DNA of 64,000 bases from assembly GCA_023376005.1 (NCBI GenBank), contig CM042145.1:62432401-62496400 (forward strand), given 5' to 3'. The notes below the pieces were generated by a model. The model saw only the letters and a program-made list of their open reading frames with translations, did no database searches and was not told where the DNA came from. A program made the translations under genes and the position numbers. The DNA is from Doryteuthis pealeii. Lineage: Eukaryota; Mollusca; Cephalopoda; Myopsida; Loliginidae. This document shows positions 1 to 10,802 of the stretch, piece by piece (position 1 is the first letter of the stretch; each line of letters starts with the position of its first letter).

Positions 1-1804
1 GGTTACAGAAAAACACAATTCTAAGTTTTTATCTTATTCATAGTTATTGAAATTAACCTTTAGACTCCTATATAGAAATACCATGTATACATATAATGAC
101 AATTGCATTGGTGGGCAGAATGCATTTTGGAGGCGTGCAAGTGTGTATGTAAGGGTGTAGTAGTTGGACAGCGCACAGATCAGTTGGAACTTGAGTAAAA
201 AGAAATAGGAAGATATTTAACGAATGAGACCAAGAGTCTGTGGATGATTTATTCCTGTTAATCTGTTGTTTAAATTGTTCATTGTTTAATTTGTTTAGAG
301 TAAGTAATTTAGTTACATGAACTTTGATTATTTATTGTAAATCAGAGGCAGAGAGTCTGCGATGATTGTTTCTGTTTGTTTATTGTTCATATTATTTTAT
401 TTAGAGTAGGCGTTTAGTTACATGGAATTTGCTGTTTACAATTTTAACATTTTTTACATATATATACAGCCAAAGCTTGATTCCAGTGAGTTGAGTTTTA
501 GTTTGCAGTTGAGTTTGGAGTTTTTGAGTTTGAGCTAGTTTTTGGCCAGCATTGAGTGAGTGAGTTCACCTTAGAGAGAGAGACAACCTTTAGCAGAAGT
601 CTTTGATTGGATGGGGGGGGGGGCGTCCTCCCTCTCGGGCGCCATACAGAGTAGAAGAATGGAAGGATGACTAAAGAATAAATGCAAGTCGTATACCTCA
701 TCTCTGAACATTTTTGAATGTTCACCTGAGTTTGTCTTTGTCTTGTCTTTATTCTCTCTTTGTTGGTGATTGTGAACCTCTTAGATGGGGCCCTGAGGCA
801 GTATTACAGACACAAGTGAGGGTCAAGTAAGCAGACAATCACAAGACGACCATGGCCAGTAAAGTTGGAAAAACTAGAAGTTGCAGGAAATGCAGTAAGA
901 TGCGCAGGCAAAGAGTCTGCAGATGCCCTAGCCCCCCCCCCCCCCAAAAGGGAGGTTTACACATATATATTTTTATTTTATCTTTAAACTCTGACAGTGT
1001 AAAAAAAAACTCCCTGCATTTTGTACTTACAGAATACAATTTTTTTATGATAGTTCAGTACAAAGAATACATGTATGGCAACTTAGAGAGGATCAAACTC
1101 ATTAAGTAATAATCTTTAACACTAGCTTGTGAGTTATGCTATAGCAAGAAGCCTAATTTCCATGGTATAAATATCTTGGTTACATAATCTATGCGGTTGC
1201 ATAAGATTATTGTCAATCCCCTGTATTTCTAAAGGGATGGCCCTTTTCATATCACGGGAGGGACTTTCCATGGAATAGTACAGAAAGCCCGCGAAATACG
1301 TGAAGTCACGTGGGACCTGGTTGGGTCCTCAGTTTCAGTTTGACGTCAGGCAGTGAAGATGTCCTGCCTTAACTGGAACTCACTGCATATGTGCGCTATG
1401 TCAGTCAGATGTTAGTTACATGAAATGTTTAGTTAAGGAAATAAAAGTTTAAGAAAAATAACACGGTCTTGTGATTAATGAATGTCTTGATAACAAGATT
1501 GATCTAGAAGAAGAAATGAGTTAAGTACGACCGACCACCAAGACGAAGCCCAAGACGCTAGAAGAGTTGTTAGAAAAGACACCAGAAGAAGAATAGAAGT
1601 AAGAAAAAAAAAGAGGTATGCAACATCTTTCCTTTTAATTAACTTGCAGCTGAACATACCTGAGAAGTATTGGCTAAGTGACAATTATTTGATATGCTTA
1701 TATATAAAAGGTAAAACGAAGGTAATGGGTCAATTCTAAGCTTAAATCTTTAGTCGTGTTTATAAAATCAGGGTTATTTATTTTGGATAAATATTTATAC
1801 ATAT
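1..1804. other. Unclassified repeat-like DNA with a local duplication
   Basis: No gene is supported. Two related segments lie in tandem at about 230-345 and 350-435; both contain 'gagtctg..gatgatt', a run ending 'tttagagta' and 'agttacatg'. Homopolymer runs of G (610-619) and C (931-944) recur in all three passes. AATAAA-type signals occur near 680 and 1440. The moderately GC-rich stretch 1230-1400 could be part of a retroelement terminal region, but I find no matching partner copy outside the mirror passes. Confidence 0.5.
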
Positions 1805-2245
1805 TGTAGCGTTAGTTTTTCGTATTTGCCTGGGAGAGTTGTCTGCCCGGTTTAGGTTTGCTGGTGCCCTAGGGGGCTATAGTATTTAAGCGCTGGGTTC
1901 AAAACCCCTTTCGGGCTCTTTTTTCGCGTTCCGATACTACGAGACACATGGGTTAGTTAAGGTCTAACCCTTCTCGTTGGGGCTTCGCCCCCCCTTACAT
2001 TACTGTAAGTGATTAACACACAGCATGGACTATCCCTAGTCTCATGTCTGTGGCTTTTATATGTTATCTTGTACCATTCATGAATGTGTATCTATCTTTT
2101 TACCTATGTACTTGTATCTATCTTTTACTTATGTACTTTGTTCTTGTCATATCCATGTGCTGTACAATATTAAATGTTTTTGTCCTGTCAACCTTCGTCA
2201 GAGTTTGTATTCAAAGTATATATAAACTTTGAAACCATTCTTACA
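1805..2245 (+). mobile_element. Solo LTR of a retrotransposon (copy 1)
   Basis: The segment begins TGTAGCGTTAG and ends TTACA, so it has TG...CA ends. It aligns along its length with 10148-10575: both share 'gcgttagttt', 'gagttgtctgcc', a TATA-like 'gtataaaagcgc' or 'gtatttaagcgc' box, 'actacgag', 'cttacattactgtaa', 'catggactatc.ctagtctc', and an ATTAAA signal near the 3' end. A 4-bp ATAT flanks both sides, although the context is AT-rich. No internal gag-pol sequence adjoins it, so it is called a solo LTR, probably Ty3-like given the short target duplication. Mirror copies are 27403-27827 and 33295-33744. Confidence 0.7.
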
Positions 2246-4480
2246 ATATTATGCTTTGTTCATGAAATGTAAGAAAAGTTTGAATAAAAGTTTGTGATGA
2301 CATTGTATAAGCTTCTCTTGTGGAAATATTATTTATTTTTTGTTTTTATTTAGCCCATGAATTAATATTATAAAATGGATGGCCCAACGATCTTTCACTA
2401 TTGTTTTAAAACTAACTACATTACATGACACTAATGGATTTCACCAATCTATCTGCTGGCACTCGGGTTTTCAGCTTTTGAACCTGTGAGGTAAAATTAA
2501 TCTTGTAGACTCAGGTGGCCTTCCCCCAGGTAGCACCTGCCCCCTCCCCTAAGAATGATGGGTTTTATTGCCCAGTGACAAAAGTGGAAATGCCTATGGA
2601 AACCATGCACCTACCTCCAAGCAGTCTAAAAATTAATTTTTGCCACAACTCTTTCATAAAAATATAAAACAGATCTTTTGAAGTCTTATACTTTTTTTTT
2701 TTAATAATAGACATAAAAAAAATAGTTTTGTTGTCAAAATTCAAATAAATATTTTTTCTTTCTAATAACCAAGTTTCTCACAGTTAAATTCTAATTAATT
2801 CAAATATTTAAGGTTTTTTTGGGTGGGTGGGCAGTCAAAACTTGTGAATTATGTCAGAATACTACTGGTTACCATGTAACCCAATACTACCTGCCATATG
2901 GATTAATGGTGAGTGACTCCCCCAGATTTATCTGATGAAAAGAAGTTTCGAAGACACCCAGTAGGATGAAAAATAAGACATCAAAATGTGGATATATACC
3001 CTCTGGTAGAGTGAACAGCCAATTAGCACATAAGTGCTATGAAGTGCAAGAAGGGCTATCCCTCCTCCTTATAATGAAATCTTGATCTGAACATTCACTG
3101 CAACTGATTTTTCAACAGCTGTTCTGGAACATATCTTACAATTAAATTTGAGGAGTGGGGATGTTGAGAGAGTGGGTAGGTTAATTTTTCACTTTTTTTT
3201 AAATAACAAATTCTCTCAAACAGCGAAAGTTGTGTGTTGGTATAATGAGTACTGATGCCAAAAAACTAGATCTCATACTTACAACCATTGTTTGAGGAAA
3301 CAGCATCAAAGATCATCTACTAAAATGTATCAAAAATCCACATTTTTACAATATTTGGCCCTAGAAATGGGTTAGAAATTTAGCAATTGCAATATTTTAA
3401 AACAGAACAGCTTGTCCTTTTAAACGAAACAAATAAATATTATAATTAGAATTCAAATTGAAAATATGTCCTCATCACCACCGACACATCCGATCTGCTG
3501 CTTTTTACCTAATAAGTAAGCTATAACAGTGATAACATTTTAAAAGATTGAAATTTATTTCCTCAAATGAAGGCAAAGTTTTGAAGAAAAATGTTTTGTG
3601 TGGTAATTCTTTATGTTAATTTGCAACTTTCAGTACATGGGAGACATTACAGTTCCAAAAATTGACCTACCCTACTGTACAACCCCTTACACACACCTAA
3701 TCCTACACACCTATGCTGTTCTTTCTAACATCAAAGGAACTATCATCATTTTTTGGATGGCTAGCAAGGGACTTGTGAATACTGTATCTATGTAAGATGT
3801 GACTCAAGGTCAATTTTTTAAGCAGAGTACAGCTGCTTTAAATTCAAAGTTTTCCTTAGACCAAACTCTGATTAAAAATTCATCTTGTGCTACATCCTGC
3901 CCATGATAAAGGGTTTGAGTAAATACATACAATTAAATAAGTGTTCTTGAAGAAGAAAAAATGTTTATTTAGAATTGTTTGGCTAATCAGTTCCCTGAAA
4001 ACTGAATAACCAGTTTCAAAGATATTTTCTTCTTTTATTTTCTGGTTACAAGGGAACTCGGAGTTTATATCAACATTGGATGAATCAGATCAACCATTCA
4101 CTGATTTCATAAATTGACTTTGTATAGTAATTCAATGTAAAGCTGATTCCCATAAGGTCTTCAAAAAATAAGAAAAAAATATATTGATTCATAATCACAT
4201 GAGCAAAATATAATAATATGTAGAATACTTTCAAGCAGCAATGTTTTGATTTTGACATTATAGAAAACTAGCAAAAAAAAAAAAACTTTCTCCCCAGGCA
4301 AAAATTATCTTTTGCGCATGCTCTTTCATAAAAAATGTAATCTTTGAAATCTTATACTTTTTTTAAATAATAGACATAAAAAGATAGTTTTGCTGTCAAA
4401 GTTCAAATAAAATATATTTTCTTTCTAATAAAACAGTTAAATTCAAATTTAATTAAAATATTTAAGGTTTTTCTTTTGGA
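2246..4480. other. AT-rich non-coding DNA, no gene seen
   Basis: No convincing exon is present. A ~110-bp near-repeat occurs within it: the stretch around 2645-2825 (tail 'tttaaggttttttt' after a 'caaataaatatttt' run) resembles 4315-4480. At 2928-2965 a CTGATGA sequence is followed by a GAA-containing stretch, weakly like a hammerhead core, but the second core box is degraded. Confidence 0.5.
3795..3930. repeat. Tail fragments of SINE family 2, inverted
   Basis: Bases 3795-3870 ('gatgtgactcaaggtcaa') match the minus orientation of the SINE-2 tail at 49825-49880. Bases 3880-3930 ('catcctgcccatgataaagg', then 'gtaaatacata') match the plus-orientation tail seen at 46850-46875. Two tail pieces therefore lie back to back. 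Call based on shared words only. Confidence 0.45.
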
Positions 4481-4484
4481 GGGC

Positions 4485-4512
4485 ATCAAAAAACCATTCT
4501 GTTTTGATATCC

Positions 4513-4558
<46 letters not shown>

Positions 4559-4790
4559 GATAAATAAGGGGAAATTAATCCCACAGTATGTGGAGAAAGG
4601 TAGACAAATACGGGATGTTGTACAAAATGGATGTTTATTGTAGGTAGTGATGTCGATGTTATGTTAACGTTCTGAAGAAAGTCTAACAGACCGAAACATA
4701 TTAACGTCGACATCACTACCTACAATAAACATCCATTTTGTACAACATCCCATGTTTGTCTACCTTTCTACACACACACACACACATATA
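4485..4790. repeat. Fold-back element with an AT microsatellite and hammerhead-like centre
   Basis: An (AT)n tract at ~4517-4555 is followed by a long inverted repeat. The arm around 4600-4660 ('ggatgttgtacaaaatggat', then 'tgtaggtagtgatgtcga') pairs with 4705-4765. Between the arms is CTGAAGA, then a GTCT/AGAC stem, then CCGAAAC. This has the layout of a hammerhead core with one altered base (CTGAAGA for CTGATGA). A (CA)n run follows. The mirror copy is about 24840-25080. Confidence 0.6.
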
Positions 4791-5282
4791 TATATATTGT
4801 CATTGTGGAGTCCACGTATGCTTCTTTGTTGATATATCTAGTGAGTTTAATTCTTAGCGTATGTATTATATTTGTATATATGTTATATACAGAGATTCTG
4901 TAGGTACACGTCCTGCATCCTTGACGCATAAAAATCTAAAAGGACGCAGTAAAATCGCATCCATGCATCCCAAGTTTTTCTTTTTTCTTCCCTCACCACA
5001 CAAGCTAACTGTAAATATATTTCAATAGTTTCTTAGAAACGAATTACACAGGATAGGTTACAAGGGAGGAATTAGACGGCTTTAGCCACCCTGCTAACTT
5101 TACTTTTTTAATATATATATATTTATATATATATATATGTATGTGTGTGTGTATTTGGGCAGCATTCTTTCATTTATACATGTAGAATTAAACAAAAGAC
5201 ACATCTCCTGTTTAACAATTTTATTTTTGATCTTTTCGAGTTTTCTGGGCAACTTTTTAATGTTTGGTTGGAATTCGTGGAT

Positions 5283-5345
5283 AAGTCCACCAAAGTTCAG
5301 GTCCCGAGTACTTTCGGCACTTCGAAATACCATCATCAGGAGTGA
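5283..5345 (-). other. Degenerate hammerhead-ribozyme-like motif
   Basis: Read on the minus strand it shows CTGATGA, a GGTA/TGCC stem closed by an 8-nt loop, and GAAA. Stem III is imperfect (an AAAGT/ACTTT pairing is possible) and stem I is at most a few pairs, so self-cleavage is uncertain. It lies about 30 bp from the Penelope-like coding remnant, and Penelope-like elements are known to carry hammerhead motifs in their terminal repeats. The mirror copy is at about 24283-24345 on the plus strand. Confidence 0.4.
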
Positions 5346-5374
5346 TGTGTTCCAGTTTTTAAAAAATTAAATTA

Positions 5375-5557
5375 ATGTGGAGGCTGGAAGGAGAAGAATT
5401 GATGAGAAATATTCTAACGGAAAATACACACATTCTGCACAAAGAAAAAAATAAACAAAAACTCCAAATACTAGAAGCTTTATACATAAAACAATACAAA
5501 CCATCCTTAAACAAAATTAATTTCCAATGCAGTACACACATTTTAAAATGCCTATAA
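5375..5557 (+). pseudogene. Penelope-like element, C-terminal endonuclease remnant
   Basis: The 60-residue reading frame contains 'ILHKEKNKQKLQILEALYIK' followed by a Q-Y-K-P-S-L-N run. This is the conserved tail of the GIY-YIG endonuclease region of Penelope-like retroelement proteins (an E-A-L-Y-I-K then K-P-S-L-N pattern). Only the tail remains: no reverse-transcriptase motifs and no GIY-YIG pair are visible upstream, where the frame runs into the hammerhead-like motif. It is probably a severely 5'-truncated insertion with an adjoining inverted terminal repeat. The family assignment is from memory of the motif. The mirror copy is 24065-24245 on the minus strand, where indels break the frame. 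Confidence 0.7.
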
Positions 5558-5744
5558 CACCTTTCTCATCAATTCTCATAAAATAAGAATTCAAACCACT
5601 TGTACTCTACTTAAAAATTGACCTTGTGTCACATTCTAGAAGGGTTGGGTAAATACATACTTAAACACTGCCAAACTTAAACTAGAGACAGATTTTAAAA
5701 GCATTACTTTCTGATGAACCAGCAACAATCACAATAAAAGACGA

Positions 5745-5905
5745 GGCACTCTTGCGTAATGGTTATCGTCATAGGAAATGGATCTGAGATCAAAACCTGG
5801 ATGAGACTGTTTGCATTTCATATAACATTAATAACCTTGGGGAAAAGTATTGACTCGGCTATTCTTACCTCCACCAGCTACAGGTAAATAGTAGAAGAGA
5901 CTGGA
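5745..5905 (+). repeat. tRNA-derived SINE, family 2
   Basis: The head 'gcgtaatggttatcgtcata' resembles a tRNA A-box region and 'gatcaaaacctgg' a B box. The body continues with the family words 'ctgtttgcatttcatat', 'accttggg' and 'aggtaaatagtag'. The same order occurs at 39605-39825, 43030-43265, 46610-46885 and 49815-50082. A tail piece with 'gaccttgtgtcacattct' and 'gggttgggtaaatacatac' lies nearby at 5605-5665. SINEs with tRNA heads are typical of octopus genomes. Confidence 0.75.
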
Positions 5906-7035
5906 TTCTTTTGTTCTTTTGTTACATAATTCATATGTTTCAACAAGAAAATATTTACAAATTATTTTAAAAATAAAATAAAACAATAATAGAAAGAGCA
6001 TAATGCATTATATGTAAATATTTTCTCGTCAAAACATGTGTCAGCATTTATCAACTTGGATTTTGTCCATACAAATATATTTATATTTTACCATTTATCT
6101 TCTCAACATTTGTTAGTGTTACATGGGTAGCCTATAAATTGTGTAAGTAGTGTAGCTAAATTTTGAATTGAAGTTTGGAAGATTCAAATAAAGGGGGCTA
6201 AATGGAAAATTATTGTTGGCCATTATAGTTATGATTGGCAGGTAATAACCTTTAACTGACCTCATTCTGAAACCCCCCCAATAGAAGGCGTGTGAAAGGA
6301 AATTAGGTTTAGTTAGCAGCTGATGGGCAATAGTCACCAGGAGTGAACGCAGGGGTCTGTCACTCTCAAGATGCCGACTTCTCTCATCCGCGCAGTTAGA
6401 GATCCTTTTAGGCTGGGGTTTTGTAAATAAAGACTAAAAAACAACTAAGTCTTAATTATTAATTATTAAACAAGAAATTAGCAACACCCAGCCTGAATAT
6501 TCCCAAACAGAGAATAAATCAACCCACAGAAGAAAGCCCAAGGAAGATGGCAGCCGATAAAGTAGACAAGCAGAAAAGTAAGGACCCATCCACCTCTCCT
6601 CTCACCTGTTCTCTCTCTCTCGCCATTTATAATACCCGATATGTAAAAAGTATATAACATCGGATTTATTTTCATTTTCTTTACTTATACATTTTTCATG
6701 TAAACATGTTTTTTTTATAGAAATACTGTCACTTATCTTTTAATTTCATCTCTTTTCTTTTATTTGATTGATTTTTTCAGTTGTCGTCATCTGAATGTCT
6801 ACCTGCTGAGCCAACTACCATTTCCAGAAAACTGTCTCCAAGGTTTGATTGTGAAAGCCATATGAACAAAAATGACGTAATGGATCAATCTTCCTTCATT
6901 TTTTTCTTTTATCTCTTCTCTTATTTCACGGCAAGTACTCAGTTGAAAATTCTGAAAGATGATAAGATCTGAAAACTGAACATTATCTTCTTCAAAAAAA
7001 AGAAGTTAAATTTTATTATCTATCTCTATCTCATT
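5906..7035. other. Non-repetitive stretch with a possible first exon
   Basis: No gene is confirmed. The best candidate is an ATG in good context (AAGATGGCAGCC, 6547) opening ten codons (MAADKVDKQK) before a GTAAGG donor at 6578. A long pyrimidine tract ending TTTTTTCAG at 6780 could be an acceptor. Joining the two in phase gives a stop after four codons, so this simple two-exon model fails. A local rise in GC lies at about 6340-6430. The same sequence is present in the mirror pass (23040-23100). Confidence 0.3.
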
Positions 7036-7039
7036 TCAT

Positions 7040-7767
7040 TTTATGCTTTAAACTGTAATAGTATTTATATTCTTAATTTATTAATTAATGCTGTAATAGT
7101 ATTTATTGTCTTAATTTATTATAATCTTAATTTATTAATTAATACTGTAATAATATTTATAGTCTTAATTTATTATAGTCTTAATTTATTATAGTCTAAA
7201 TCTATTACTATTGTAATAGTATTTATAGTCAATTTATCATAGTCTTAATTTATTAATTAATACTGTAATAGTATTTATAGTCTTAATTTATTAATTAATA
7301 CTGTAATAGTATTTATAGTCTTAATTTATTAATTAATTCTGTAATAGTATTTATAGTCTTAATTTATCATAGTCTTAATTTATTAATTAATACTGTAATA
7401 GTATTTATAGTCTTAATTTATCATAGTCTTAATTTATTAATTAATACTGTAATAGTATTTATAGTCTTAATTTATTAATTAATTCTGTAATAGTATTTGT
7501 AGTCTTAATTTATCATAGTCTTAATTTATTAATTAATACTGTAATAGTATTTATAGTCTTAATTTATTAATTAATACTGTAATAGTATTTATAGTCTTAA
7601 TTTATCATAGTTTTAATTTATTAATTAATACTGTAATAGTATTTATAGTCTTAATTTATCATAGTTTTAATTTATTAATTAATACTGTAATAGTATTTAT
7701 AGTCTTAATTTATCATAGTCTTAATTTATTAATTAATACTGTAATAGTATTTATAGTCTTAATTTCA
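7040..7767. repeat. Minisatellite, ~38 and ~56 bp alternating units
   Basis: About a dozen units each carry 'taatactgtaatagtattta' followed by 'tagtcttaatttattaat', some with an extra 'tatcatagtcttaattta' segment. The central 'actgtaatagtattt' is itself near-palindromic. Unit order mixes short and long forms. The mirror copy is 21848-22562. Confidence 0.9.
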
Positions 7768-8135
7768 TAGCACTCACCATGTGAATATTTTTAAAATAGG
7801 TATGTAGATTCATTAAAACATTCCTTAATAATGACCTGTCTATCCCAATATATGGTACTTCTAACTCCCAAATTCTGAAGAGTTGTCCTGACCCCCAAGG
7901 GTTTCAGAAGATAAATTGTGAACCTGTAAATATATCAACCCAAGGAACAAATGTTCATACCAGCATTTATCCTTTCTGCTGCCTAACCTAGATTTTTTTG
8001 TTGTTAATAAAATTTTGAAATTTTATCAAAAAAAGTTGTTTGTCTTTTTATATCAATCCTGATTTGAAATCTGCCATATCACTAATGAATTCAATTTTAT
8101 TTCCTGTATCGTGAACACAACAAAATTATACATCA

Positions 8136-8505
8136 CTAGCCAAATATATGCACCCTCCAGGTGCAAAGTAATTTAAGTTTTAATGTAATAAAAAATCATA
8201 TAAATTAGAAACTTCACCAATTCCACACTGTAAACCGCTATTTTGTTTTTATATATACATAAAATATAATTGCATGTTGTTAGTAAATGTAGATATGCTT
8301 TAACAGTATTAATAATGTAAAAACAATTTTATTAAATAATTGAGGTTTAAAGTAAAAATACAAACATTGAGAATGTGATGTAATAATTAAGGGAATTGTG
8401 ACTTTTAAAGGTTTAAAGGAAAAAAATAAATAGGTTTTTTTTTCGGGGTTTAACAAAAAAAAAGAAAAAAAACCAGACAAACACACAATTCCATATATAA
8501 TAAGA
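8136..8505 (-). mobile_element. Non-autonomous Helitron, family 1
   Basis: On the minus strand it starts with TC (TCTTATTATA...) preceded by A, and ends with a hairpin (GCACCTGGAGGGTGC) followed by ATATATTTGGCTAG and then T. TC...CTRR ends, a 3' hairpin about ten bases before CTAG, insertion between A and T and no target duplication together fit a Helitron. The interior is AT-rich and has no Rep/helicase coding. Related copies are at 34481-35102, 36382-36900, 29577-30005 and 60013-60544; the mirror is 21173-21483. Confidence 0.75.
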
Positions 8506-8547
8506 TAGCATTATTTTTTAATACAATTCATTTAAAACAAGTTGCAT

Positions 8548-8712
8548 TTATCCTCAGTCGGTAGAGCAACGCCACCTCGGGATGCGCAAGGTTCGCAGGT
8601 CAATTACTGGGACCTGCCAACTCAGCGCATGAGTAGCACAGCTAGGGTAATCTGATCTGTAAGGTAAGCAATCTGAGTGCTGACAGTAAGTGTACGCGTT
8701 CACCTCAGCAAA
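8548..8712 (+). repeat. tRNA-derived SINE family 1, head part
   Basis: An A-box-like 'tcctcagtcggtagagc' and a B-box-like 'ggttcgcaggtcaatt' are followed by the family words 'gccaactcagcgcatgagta' and 'gatctgtaaggtaagc'. The body stops at about 8712, where Rep-A sequence begins without a gap, so this copy is a fused composite with 8713-8960. The mirror is about 20985-21135. Confidence 0.75.
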
Positions 8713-8960
8713 AAAGTGTGAAATTCCAATCTGGAGCTCATGGTAATGTGGGAGTACCTCTTTTTCACCAAATACTCCCAGGTCCCTCTGACCTGTACTG
8801 TAGTACCAGTTAGGGTCCCCATCTGTGAGTTTAAATAGAAGATAATGAGTTTTAAAAAAAAAATGCGTTAAAAAAAAAATAAATTGAGTACCCCGTAAGA
8901 ATGAATAAAACAAACGTCTTCGGATTAAAATAACCCAATGGTTGACATGCCGTAATAATT
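8713..8960 (-). repeat. Dispersed repeat Rep-A, truncated
   Basis: Reading on the minus strand, the order is: a hairpin head (GGCATGTCAACC...GGGTT...), 'gaagacgtttgttttattc', 'ggtactcaat', 'gggaccctaac', 'gtcagagggacctgggagta' and 'agagctc' (partly degraded). The same order occurs at 38695-38955, 40725-41255, 42300-42885, 48760-49350, 50240-50730 and 61862-62245. The open frame of 167 codons across it on the minus strand is a by-product of the repeat, not a gene. Confidence 0.75.
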
Positions 8961-9324
8961 CAAACAACCGAACCAACCTTCTTAATCTACTTATGGCTTT
9001 AATCAAAGTATCAACAATAATAACATTTTTTTCTCGATAAAAATGCAATCCTACCATGCAAGTATTTCACAATCAGCAATAACAGCCCAACATTTTTTAG
9101 ATTCCTGTTCAAACACGTTTCAATCGATCGCCCAACTGTTTTCAGAAGTGGATAAAAACAAACTATAAGCTGGATCCATGGAAATTTCACAGGTGGTTAA
9201 CAATAAGAATGAAACCAAATATCTCACACTTCTTCTCTTTCTCTTCTCTCTCTTCTCTCATTACCTGTATCTTCTCATTTTCTTCCTTATCCCCTCCAAA
9301 CGCTTTTCTGTTCGTCTATATTTA

Positions 9325-9551
9325 TGAATTTACTGATGATCAAATTTATCAACAATGGACAATTTACGCACACAGATGAATTTATTTCACATGATCAAAT
9401 TACCACAAGATGAATTAAATCACTGATCAATTTAACTAGACAATCATTTTATCCAAACTTAACCAAATTGCCATACAATTAAATTTTAAACAAATGAATT
9501 TATCGATGAATGAAACTTACCGGCTGATGAAAATTTAAACGATGATGAATT
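9325..9551. repeat. Minisatellite of 'gatgaattta' / 'gatcaattta' units
   Basis: Irregular 14-32 bp units built from 'gatgaattta', 'gatcaaattaccac' and similar words. The mirror pass (20165-20385) contains one 32-bp unit more than this pass. It hosts the hAT element at 9560-10802: the same unit words resume on the far side (10803-10850). Confidence 0.8.
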
Positions 9552-9559
9552 TACTACAC

Positions 9560-10802
9560 CAGGCATGTCAAATATGAGGCTCGCGAAAAAGGCGAGTAGC
9601 TACTAAAAAAGTTCTCCCGACACTTTTTTTTACCTATCGTAACGAGAAAACGACAAAATGGGACAGCGTTCGTCTACAGAACTCTACAACGCAACAGTGA
9701 CCAAGAATTTCCCCTTTCTTGAGCCACTTTCTCCAACGAACATCTATTTTCACCTCACAGATAAGTCTGGTAATCAAATGCCAAACAAAATTTGCAAACA
9801 TATTCTTGTACTATTTGTCAATAAACAAGTGTTAAATTCCATTGTGGTGGTCTGTCTTCTTCCGTCCAAATAATTTGCCTACGACGGAGAAACTAAGAAG
9901 GCTCTAAACACCGTATTTTCCTCTTAAATTCCTGAGCGAAAGCGTTGTTTATTTTTCATTAGGGCAATGTGTTGTTTAAGAAACAGTCTGTTATCAACGC
10001 ATTGTCTCTCACTCAGTCAATAAAAGGGAGTGAGTCTTATTCCTCATGCTTCTCCTGCTTTCAGTCTACTCATGGCTATAACTGAAAGTGACACTTGTAA
10101 ATTTTATTATTTGAACTCGGTCCAGTAGTCTTTTTTTCCTTTCTTTATGTAAGCGTTAGTTTTGTATTCGCCGGTGGAGTTGTCTGCCCCTTTTAGTTTT
10201 GATGATGCCCGCCTAGGGCACCAGTATAAAAGCGCCGGTTTCAAAAACCTTTGCTTCTCTCTTGATAGTTTCGCCAACTACGAGCCACATGGGGTAGATT
10301 CTATCTTAAACTCTCGTGGGGCTCCGCCCCCTTACATTACTGTAAAGTTCTTTACAGCATGGACTATCGCTAGTCTCATGTCCTGTACTCTTTTATGTTA
10401 TACTCTGTATCTTTTCATGAATGTGTCTTATCTTTATTTGTGTAACTCTGTTTACCTTAATTATGAACGTTGTATCTTACTGTTATCCCATGTGCTGTGT
10501 TATTAAAATGTTTGTCTATTAACCATTGTCGGGTTATTTGTATTTAAAGCATGTTGAACTTTACACCATCCTACATTTAATAAAAAAACAAAATGTTTTT
10601 GTTTAGTATGTATTCATTGGCTTTTTAGTTGAGATAATAAAGAATTAATGATAGCAATCATCACATTGTTATGTAGAAGAAGGATTTAAAGACTTAGTTG
10701 TCATGGGCAGCCTCCATGACAGACATATGTAATCCATATGGCCCTCATGACGTACATAGTAATTCATGCAGCTCTAAGGGGCTACTCAGTTTGACATGCC
10801 AG
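9560..10802. mobile_element. Non-autonomous hAT element with exact 8-bp TSD
   Basis: The left end CAGGCATGTCAAA and the right end TTTGACATGCCAG are inverted repeats (12 of 13 matched). TACTACAC occurs immediately outside both ends (9552-9559 and 10803-10810). An 8-bp target duplication and CAGG.(A/G)TGTCAAA ends are characteristic of hAT transposons. No transposase is recognisable; the 71-codon frame at 9658 matches nothing I know. A solo LTR (10148-10575) is nested inside. The mirror is 18953-20165. Confidence 0.85.
10148..10575 (+). mobile_element. Solo LTR (copy 2), nested in the hAT element
   Basis: It begins TGTAAGCGTTAG, ends CTACA, and is flanked on both sides by TTTA (10144-10147 and 10576-10579), a 4-bp target duplication like that of copy 1. 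It has a TATA box 'gtataaaagcgc' and an ATTAAAATG signal, and it shares the word series listed for 1805-2245. The sequence divergence from copy 1 exceeds the read-error level, so it is a separate insertion. The mirror is 19176-19594. Confidence 0.8.

Noticed and set aside
2925..2970. Hammerhead ribozyme from CTGATGA near 2930
   Set aside because: The second core box reads GAGA or GAAGA in the passes and no stem III with a proper cleavage base follows.
7040..7767. CRISPR-like array of ~38-bp repeats
   Set aside because: Units are tandem without unique spacers, and the genome is animal; it is a minisatellite.
8554..9057. 167-codon minus-strand frame, the longest non-repetitive-looking frame on the left
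   Set aside because: It spans the SINE-1 head and Rep-A body, and is not open in the mirror pass at 20640-21130.
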